A stretch of DNA of 29,330 bases from Bacteroidales bacterium. Lineage in GTDB: Bacteria; Bacteroidota; Bacteroidia; Bacteroidales; Muribaculaceae. Position 1 is the stretch's first letter. Every line of letters starts with the position of its first letter. Positions 24,668 to 29,330 of the stretch are shown here, piece by piece. Under the pieces are notes generated by a model. That model was not told the origin of the DNA and searched no databases. It saw only the letters and a program-made list of their open reading frames with translations. The stretch lies in NCBI GenBank assembly GCA_004553485.1, contig SFLG01000018.1, forward strand, positions 1 to 29,330, written 5' to 3'. The position numbers were made by a program, and so were the translations under genes.

Positions 24668-25882
24668 TCAAATTTTTTTTGTCAGCAGCCGCACTACGGC
24701 GGCGGTGACGAGTCCGGTTGCCACGACGGCGGCAAAGGTGGCGGCGAGGTCGACGGCATCGAGCCGCACGGGATAGCTCTCGATGCTGAGGGCCTGTGCG
24801 TCGCCGGCGAGGCGGATGAATTTGCCGTACTGCTGCGCCAGCGTCAGGCCCACGCCGAGGAGGAGGCCGGCAAGGCCGCCGATGAGGGTGATCAGCCACG
24901 CCTCGCAGGCAAAGATGGCGCGTACAGTGCCGCGGCGTGTCCCCAGCGAGCGCAGGATGCGCATGTCGTTACGCTTTTCGATAATCAGCAGCGACAGGGT
25001 GCTGACGATGTTGAACAGGGCTATCACCAGCACGAAGATGAGCATCATAAAGGTCACCCATTTCTCCACCGAAATCATCCTGAACGCCTCGGTGCGCTGC
25101 TGCAGTCGGTCGAGCACCAGCATATCGGGCCCGCACAGCCGGGATATTTCTTTTTGCATCCGCCCTGTGTCGGTGTCGGGGGCCAGTGCCAGCTCCACCG
25201 CCGATGCTTCGGTGTCGTATGCCAGCAGGTCGCGTGCCACGTCGAGGGGGATGATGATGTGGTCGGCATCCTCGTCGGGCTGGTCGATGCGGTAAACGCC
25301 GCTCACCACCAGCTCGCTGCCACGGAAGGCCGCGGCGGGGTTGGCGGGGTTGATGCGGCCCTGGCGGCGCGGGACATACAGGTGCAGGGGAGCCTCGGCG
25401 TCGGGGCGCGCCAGCAGGGCGTTGGAGACGCCTACCGACAGCTGTGCCGCCGGCACGCCGCTGCTGTTGTGTGTGGCATATTCGCCGTCGATAATCGCCT
25501 CGCCCACGTTGGCCACGCCGGTGTAGCCGTCGGGTACGCCCTTGAACACCACAGCCGTCTGCGCCGTCGCGGTGACGGCCAGGGCGCGCTCGCTCAGCAC
25601 GGGCACGGCGGCGGCAACCCCCGGCACGGCCTTCAGCGCCGCTGCCAGCGAGTCGCCGTCGGCTATCACGCGGCCGTCGGCGCGCGTCACCTGCAGCTGC
25701 GGGTCAAGCCGCGACAGGTTGCGGGCCGCCAGGTCCGAAAAGCCGTTGAACACGCTCAGCACCACCACCATGGCGGCAGTGGCGATGGCAACGCCCACCA
25801 CCGCGATGACGGCGATGACGTTGACGACGTTGTGGCTTTTCGGCGCCACCAGATAGCGCGCCGCGATTTTTAAGGCAAACAC
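24668..25882 (-). CDS. LolC/LolE-type ABC transporter permease
   Basis: A 404-residue FtsX-like permease: one N-terminal helix (about 20-42, NVIAVIAVVGVAIATAAMVVVLS) ahead of a large periplasmic MacB-PCD-type domain (about 45-265), then three C-terminal helices (about 277-300, 322-346, 375-398). The stretch MRILRSLGTRRGTVRAIF matches the coupling-helix region of the family. Members of the LolC/E branch extract lipoproteins from the inner membrane with the ATPase LolD, which is not encoded nearby. The start is GTG at 25882; no suitable ATG lies near. It follows rbfA by 103 bases that hold a 9-bp array. Confidence 0.88.
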   Translation of the reverse strand: MFALKIAARYLVAPKSHNVVNVIAVIAVVGVAIATAAMVVVLSVFNGFSDLAARNLSRLDPQLQVTRADGRVIADGDSLAAALKAVPGVAAAVPVLSERALAVTATAQTAVVFKGVPDGYTGVANVGEAIIDGEYATHNSSGVPAAQLSVGVSNALLARPDAEAPLHLYVPRRQGRINPANPAAAFRGSELVVSGVYRIDQPDEDADHIIIPLDVARDLLAYDTEASAVELALAPDTDTGRMQKEISRLCGPDMLVLDRLQQRTEAFRMISVEKWVTFMMLIFVLVIALFNIVSTLSLLIIEKRNDMRILRSLGTRRGTVRAIFACEAWLITLIGGLAGLLLGVGLTLAQQYGKFIRLAGDAQALSIESYPVRLDAVDLAATFAAVVATGLVTAAVVRLLTKKI

Positions 25883-25899
25883 GGTGGAGTGGTGTGTGG

Positions 25900-25979
25900 G
25901 GCTATGGCAGCTAATATAGCTAAGATAGCTATATAGCTATAGTAGCTAATTTAGCTATGATAACTCTGATAATTCTGAT
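25900..25979. repeat. 9-bp tandem array (AGCT then CTGAT type) between rbfA and the permease
   Basis: Plus-strand units: GGCTATGGC, AGCTAATAT, AGCTAAGAT, AGCTATAT (8 bases), AGCTATAGT, AGCTAATTT, AGCTATGAT, AACTCTGAT, AATTCTGAT. The unit drifts from the AGCT type seen after murC and murG into the CTCTGAT type seen after murD. Confidence 0.88.
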
Positions 25980-25985
25980 ACCGGC

Positions 25986-26339
25986 CTACTTTTCGGCAGG
26001 GGCATCTTTGGCCAGCAGGTGGTCGATGTTCTCGATATAGTCGAGCGAGTCGTCGAGGTGGAAGTACAGCTCGGGCGTCTTGCGCAGCTGGTGGCGTACA
26101 CGCTGGGCCAGCTCGTAACGGATGGTCTTAGCTTGGCGTTCGAGGTTCTCGAGCACGGCCTGGGCACGGTCTGACGGGAAAATCGACAGGTAGGCGCGCG
26201 CTATGGACAGGTCGGGCGATACACGCACCTGACTTACCGACACAAGGGTGCCGCGCATCTGGGCTGTCTCGAGGCGGAATATCTCGCTGAGTTCTTTTTG
26301 AATAAGCCGTGAAATTTTGGCTTGTCTTGTTGTTTCCAT
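25986..26339 (-). CDS. rbfA: 30S ribosome-binding factor RbfA
   Basis: RbfA is a small KH-fold protein that binds 16S rRNA near helix 1 and assists late 30S subunit maturation, notably in the cold. The 117-residue product shows RQAKISRLIQKELSEIF at the N-terminus, VSVSQVRVSPDLSIARAYLSIF in the middle and RHQLRKTPELYFHLDDSLDY near the end, the family pattern. I chose ATG 26339 (METTRQ); the longer frame adds 18 residues of poor quality. It lies between an O-methyltransferase and a lipoprotein-type permease. Confidence 0.95.
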   Translation of the reverse strand: METTRQAKISRLIQKELSEIFRLETAQMRGTLVSVSQVRVSPDLSIARAYLSIFPSDRAQAVLENLERQAKTIRYELAQRVRHQLRKTPELYFHLDDSLDYIENIDHLLAKDAPAEK

Positions 26340-26435
26340 AATTAATATTTTAGAGGAGGGGAATAATATAGAGGCCCGCAGGCGGCGGCGCACGTGCGGC
26401 GCGTCGGCACCGGTGGCGCGGCGTCGATGTGGCGT

Positions 26436-27068
26436 CTATTCGGTGAGCTTGCGCATTATCGTCAGGCCGTCGCGCACGGGCAGTATCACCTTTTCGAGGC
26501 GAGGGTCGGCGGCAACGCGGTCGTTGAAGGCGGCGATGGCGCGGCTTTGGGCGTCGCGGCAGGTTTCCTCGCTGAGGATGTGACCGTCCCACAGCGTGTT
26601 GTCGGCCAAAATCCAGCCGCCGGGGTACACGCGGGGGAGCACCATGTCGAGGTAGTCGGTGTAGTTGCGCTTGTTGGCGTCGATAAACACCATATCCCAG
26701 CGTCCGTCAAGCTTCGGCACGATGTCGAGGGCGTCGCCGATGTGCAGGCGTATGTCGGTGCCGCGCGGGTCGCCGTCAAAGGTTGCGCGCAGCTCGTCCT
26801 CGCTCTCGTCGTTGATTTCGACAGTATCGATTGTGCATCCCCGGGGCATCCCCTCGGCCATGCACAGGGTGGAGTAACCGGTGAAGGTGCCGAGCTCGAG
26901 GATGCGCATGGGGCGTATCATCGCTGTGAGCATCTTCAGCAGTCGACCCTGGGTGTGGTCGGTACACATGCGCGGGTACAGGTGGTAGAGGTGCGTGTGC
27001 CGGTACAGGCGCGCCAGGGGCTCGGGCTCGGGCGAGATATGTGCTTCGATGTAGCTGTCGATATCCAT
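26436..27068 (-). CDS. Class I SAM-dependent O-methyltransferase
   Basis: The 210-residue product fits the COMT-like bacterial O-methyltransferase family (Methyltransf_24/3). The SAM loop ILELGTFTGYSTLCMAEG lies at 56-73, VEIND at 83-87, and the metal-binding set FIDANK (D130) and LADNTLWDG (D156, N157) is present, so a divalent-metal-dependent reaction on a hydroxyl group is expected. The substrate is not predictable. The start ATG 27068 lies 7 bases after the FKBP gene stop, so the two are cotranscribed; the longer frame only adds sequence overlapping that gene. Confidence 0.92.
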   Translation of the reverse strand: MDIDSYIEAHISPEPEPLARLYRHTHLYHLYPRMCTDHTQGRLLKMLTAMIRPMRILELGTFTGYSTLCMAEGMPRGCTIDTVEINDESEDELRATFDGDPRGTDIRLHIGDALDIVPKLDGRWDMVFIDANKRNYTDYLDMVLPRVYPGGWILADNTLWDGHILSEETCRDAQSRAIAAFNDRVAADPRLEKVILPVRDGLTIMRKLTE

Positions 27069-27075
27069 CTTGGGG

Positions 27076-27789
27076 TTACTGATGCTGAGGCTTGACGCCG
27101 ACGACCTCAATGGTGAAGTCGAGGGCGGCGTTGCCGGGGATTGCACCCTCTATGCCGGCGGGGCCGTAGGCCTTGTCGGCGGGGATGATGAAGCGGTATG
27201 TGCCGCCGGGACGGGTGTGCTGCAGAGCTTCGCCGAAGCCGGGGACTACGCCCGAGACGGGCAGGTCGACGGGGCCTTCGCCCTCGGTGGAGTCAAAGAC
27301 GTGACCGTCCGAGAGGCGTCCGGTGTAGTTTGCCGACACCACCTCGCCGGGTTTGGGCATGGGGCCTTCGCCCTCGGTGATGACCATAAAGACCACCCCT
27401 CCGGGCAGCGTTACTGCTCCGTCGGTGGCAGCAACCTTGTCGATGAAGGCCTTTTGCGAGGCCACCGAGACAGTGTCGGCGGGACGCGGGTGCAGAGCCC
27501 TCACGCGGGCCTCGATGTAGGCGTCGCCGGTGCGGTCGTCAAAGCCGATGTCGCCGCCGGCGAGGTAGGTGTCGAGGGCCTTGATGAAGGTCTCGCGGTT
27601 GATTTCCACGCCGAGGTTCTGTATCTGCGAGAGGTTGCGGTTGATCAGCGGGCCGATGACGGCGGCGACGGCGCGTCCGGCCGAGTCGGCCGGGGTCTCG
27701 GCAGCCTGCCGCGGGGCCGGCTTAGCCGCCATCGACGGCAGAGCCAGCCCCGTCAGCAGCAAACCGAAAAGCAAGCTTTTGAATTGCAT
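27076..27789 (-). CDS. Exported FKBP-type peptidyl-prolyl isomerase
   Basis: A 237-residue product with a signal peptide (about 1-21, MQFKSLLFGLLLTGLALPSMA), no lipobox cysteine, an FKBP_N-like dimerisation region (about 45-115) and a C-terminal FKBP domain (about 130-232). Active-site positions are mostly kept: the Tyr of ANYTG, VFDST, VVPGF, AYGPAG and the final LDFTIEV. The Trp at the floor of the pocket (VIPGW in most FKBPs) is Phe here, which may lower activity. Likely a periplasmic folding catalyst. It is preceded by a 170-base gap holding the longest 9-bp array of the window. Confidence 0.92.
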   Translation of the reverse strand: MQFKSLLFGLLLTGLALPSMAAKPAPRQAAETPADSAGRAVAAVIGPLINRNLSQIQNLGVEINRETFIKALDTYLAGGDIGFDDRTGDAYIEARVRALHPRPADTVSVASQKAFIDKVAATDGAVTLPGGVVFMVITEGEGPMPKPGEVVSANYTGRLSDGHVFDSTEGEGPVDLPVSGVVPGFGEALQHTRPGGTYRFIIPADKAYGPAGIEGAIPGNAALDFTIEVVGVKPQHQ

Positions 27790-27807
27790 AGTGGGAGAGG
27801 GTGGGAT

Positions 27808-27888
27808 GTTGTGTAGGTGGCGTAGGTTGCTTATGGGGTGTATGTGGGTTATGTGGTGTATGTTATTTATGGGGCTTATGTTATTTAT
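27808..27888. repeat. 9-bp tandem array (GNNNNNTAT type) between the two FKBP genes
   Basis: Nine plus-strand units at exact 9-base spacing: GTTGTGTAG, GTGGCGTAG, GTTGCTTAT, GGGGTGTAT, GTGGGTTAT, GTGGTGTAT, GTTATTTAT, GGGGCTTAT, GTTATTTAT. The first G and the last TAT/TAG are fixed and the middle varies. GTGGTGTAT is the unit of the array between murE and mraY. Confidence 0.88.
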
Positions 27889-27930
27889 GAGAGGCCGGGA
27901 TACCTCTGATAAGCGCTAACCCCATAACCC

Positions 27931-27965
27931 TCATAATTTAGGCCCCAAGGGGGCTTAAATTATGA
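27931..27965. promoter_or_regulatory. Long hairpin spanning the stop codon of the cytoplasmic FKBP gene
   Basis: Arms TCATAATTTA and TAAATTATGA pair perfectly, then one mismatch, then GCCCC with GGGGC around a 3-base loop. The TAA stop (27962-27960) lies within one arm. On the minus strand no T-run follows, while on the plus strand ATTTTTAA does, but no plus-strand gene is present. A 3'-end protecting or attenuating hairpin is the simplest reading. Confidence 0.55.
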
Positions 27966-28586
27966 ATTTTTAATAACCTTAAGCAGCTCAACGTCGAAAA
28001 TCAGGGTCTGGTGAGGGCCGATGGGGCCGGCACCCTGGGCGCCGTAGGCGAGGTTGGAGGGGATGAACAGGCGCCACTTCGAGCCTTCGGGCATCATCTG
28101 CAGAGCCTCCACCCAGCCGGGGATGACACCGCTGACGGGGAAGGTGATGGGCTCGCCGCGCTCTACCGACGAGTCGAAGACGGTGCCGTCGAGCAGCTTG
28201 CCGGTGTAGTGCACCTCAACCTGGTCGGTGGCCGACGGGCAGACGCCCTTGCCCTCTTCGATGACCTCGTACTGCAGGCCGCTGGGCGTGGTCTTGACCT
28301 CGACGCGCTTGCCGTTCTCGCGAAGGAACGACTCGCCCGACTTCTTGTTGAGCTCGGCCATCTTGGTCTCCTGCTCCTGATGCTTGCGCTGGAGCTCCTC
28401 GGCCAGTTTGTTGACCTGTTCGCGGGCCTCGTCCATTGTCAGACGCGGAGCCACACCGTTGAAGATGGCGGCCACGCCGTCGGCGAAGTCCTGGATGTTA
28501 AGTTGGGTGATACCCGACTGCTGATACGAAAGGCCGACATTGAGGCCAAGCGCATAGCTGAGTTTGTCAAATTCTTTTTCTGCCAT
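27960..28586 (-). CDS. Cytoplasmic FKBP-type peptidyl-prolyl isomerase (FklB-like)
   Basis: A 208-residue product without a signal peptide. The N-terminal part (FDKLSYALGLNVG, then QDFADGVAAIFNG and a charged helix about 50-90) is the FKBP_N dimerisation arm. The C-terminal FKBP domain (about 105-205) has all expected active-site marks: VHYTGKL, VFDSS, GVIPGWVEAL, LAYGAQG and LIFDVELL. This is the layout of FklB/FkpA-type isomerases. It follows ferritin by 33 bases. A large hairpin overlaps its stop codon. Confidence 0.95.
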   Translation of the reverse strand: MAEKEFDKLSYALGLNVGLSYQQSGITQLNIQDFADGVAAIFNGVAPRLTMDEAREQVNKLAEELQRKHQEQETKMAELNKKSGESFLRENGKRVEVKTTPSGLQYEVIEEGKGVCPSATDQVEVHYTGKLLDGTVFDSSVERGEPITFPVSGVIPGWVEALQMMPEGSKWRLFIPSNLAYGAQGAGPIGPHQTLIFDVELLKVIKNS

Positions 28587-28619
28587 AATGGTATTATGGA
28601 GGAGATGAGTTAATGTTTA

Positions 28620-29138
28620 TCAGTTGGCTGCCAGGGGCGAGGGGACGGTGTAGGTGCGGGCGCCCAGCTCCTGGTCGACGTAGTAGAGGCCCATGCCGTC
28701 GTTGCCGACGAGCTTGAGGCGGTCGATGAGCTTGTGGCAGTTCTCCTCCTCCTCAACCTGCTCGTTGACAAACCAGTCGAGACGGCCGCGGGTGGCGTAG
28801 TCCTTCTCTTCTTCGGCCAGGGCGTAGAGTTTGTTGATGAGGCCGGTCACCTTCTGCTCGTGGGCGAGGGTGTCGTTGAAGGCGTCGAGGGGAGTAGCCC
28901 AGGTCTGGGGAACAGCGTCGATGGCCTTGAGCGATACGCGGCCGCCGCGCGAGTTGATCCAGTTGCGCAGTATTTCGGCATGGGCAAGTTCTTCCTGCCA
29001 CTGTACTTTGTACCAGTTGGCGATACCGGCGTATCCTTCGGCCTCGAAGTGCATGGCCATCGAAAGATAGAGATAAGCCGACCACATTTCGGCATTGACT
29101 TGCTCGTTGAGAGCGTCTTGCATTTTAGGTAAAAGCAT
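28620..29138 (-). CDS. ftnA: Bacterial non-heme ferritin
   Basis: A 172-residue four-helix ferritin that oxidises and stores iron in a 24-subunit shell. Ferroxidase-centre residues fall at the same numbers as in E. coli FtnA: E17, E50, H53, E94, Q127 and E130. No heme-ligating methionine equivalent to that of bacterioferritin is evident. The length is normal, with a short tail after the last helix. Its own promoter lies at 29192-29223, so iron or oxidative-stress control would act there; no regulator site is recognised. It heads the run of genes down to the radical SAM gene. Confidence 0.97.
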   Translation of the reverse strand: MLLPKMQDALNEQVNAEMWSAYLYLSMAMHFEAEGYAGIANWYKVQWQEELAHAEILRNWINSRGGRVSLKAIDAVPQTWATPLDAFNDTLAHEQKVTGLINKLYALAEEEKDYATRGRLDWFVNEQVEEEENCHKLIDRLKLVGNDGMGLYYVDQELGARTYTVPSPLAAN

Positions 29139-29191
29139 GATGATATTTTTTTATGGTTTTATGTATGTTATGTGTTTTGGTAGCTTTTTTG

Positions 29192-29223
29192 CAAAAGTAT
29201 CACTTTTACAACTGACAGCCAAA
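29192..29223 (-). promoter_or_regulatory. Near-consensus promoter of the ferritin gene
   Basis: On the minus strand TTTG (29223-29220) is followed after 20 bases by TACTTTTG (29199-29192), a full match to the Bacteroidetes TTTG-N19..21-TAnnTTTG promoter. The start of transcription would be near 29185, giving a leader of about 47 bases. Confidence 0.75.
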
Positions 29224-29231
29224 AAAAGTTC

Positions 29232-29264
29232 AAAAAAACGGCCACGCGGGTGCGTGGCCGTTTT
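29232..29264 (-). terminator. Intrinsic terminator of the gene to the right
   Basis: Arms of 13 bases (29235-29247 and 29252-29264, AAAACGGCCACGC with its complement) enclose the loop GGGT. On the minus strand a run of seven T follows. It lies 20 bases after the TGA at 29285 and just before the ferritin promoter. Confidence 0.85.
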
Positions 29265-29284
29265 GTATGGGAGGGGTGGATGGG

Positions 29285-29330
29285 TCAGAGCGAGGTCCAA
29301 GTGAGGTTCCAGATGGAGACGCGGTCTTTG
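29285..29330 (-). CDS. 3' end of an unidentified gene (partial)
   Basis: The last codons of a minus-strand frame, encoding KDRVSIWNLTWTSL before TGA at 29287-29285, enter from the right edge. The short tail with alternating hydrophobic and polar residues looks like a terminal beta-strand, but too little is visible to name a family. The strong terminator directly after the stop supports a real gene end here. Confidence 0.45.
   Translation of the reverse strand, partial: KDRVSIWNLTWTSL

Noticed and set aside
25900..25979. Possible CRISPR array
   Set aside because: Units are 9 bases with no spacers, and no cas genes are present.
26340..26435. Gap between the O-methyltransferase and rbfA as another 9-bp array
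   Set aside because: It has GACGCC-like repeats but no constant 9-base spacing.
27808..27888. Possible small coding gene in the repeat region between the FKBP genes
   Set aside because: Frames are short, the sequence is a simple 9-base array, and no start with plausible coding content is seen.
1..29330. Defence island, prophage or integrated element
   Set aside because: All genes are core or housekeeping types on one strand; no integrase, transposase, phage structural gene or attachment repeat was seen.

Overview
The window is a stretch of a Bacteroidales chromosome, most likely a GC-rich Muribaculaceae-type gut commensal. Four things support this. The division/cell-wall (dcw) gene order lacks murF, ddl and ftsB. 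The promoters fit the Bacteroidetes TTTG / TAnnTTTG pattern. A secreted amidase carries a type IX secretion-like C-terminal tail. FtsI carries a PASTA domain and the FtsL-like protein is short. The family-level assignment is inference. Every gene I can support lies on the minus strand, so the window is read right to left; the long plus-strand ORFs are antisense shadows of GC-rich genes.

Right part (about 29330 to 23883): the 3' end of an unidentified gene and its terminator, then a ferritin with a near-consensus promoter, two FKBP-type prolyl isomerases (one cytoplasmic, one exported), a class I O-methyltransferase, the ribosome maturation factor RbfA, a LolC/E-type ABC permease and a COG0731-type radical SAM protein. 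Middle part (about 23880 to 18600): a 468-base intergenic region, then a two-gene unit for an exported beta-propeller protein and a 1274-residue secreted N-acetylmuramoyl-L-alanine amidase, closed by a strong terminator. Left part (about 18520 to 6): the dcw cluster rsmH-ftsL-ftsI-murE-mraY-murD-ftsW-murG-murC-ftsQ-ftsA-ftsZ, followed by a tail-anchored protein-kinase-like gene that lacks most catalytic residues and by a GNAT-type acetyltransferase.

The dcw genes make the lipid-linked peptidoglycan precursor (MurC, D, E, MraY, MurG), polymerise and cross-link it at the septum (FtsW, FtsI), and build the ring that directs this (FtsZ, FtsA, FtsQ, FtsL). The amidase would cut the same polymer outside the cytoplasm. 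No mraZ precedes rsmH.

The least expected signals are non-coding or in degraded proteins. (1) Six intercistronic gaps hold short tandem arrays with a period of 9 bp; units differ between loci but recur at distant ones. (2) A perfect 26-bp palindrome occurs twice, 5.2 kb apart, in inverted orientation. (3) The kinase-like gene after ftsZ is a predicted pseudokinase. I found no CRISPR array, tRNA, rRNA, insertion sequence or prophage.
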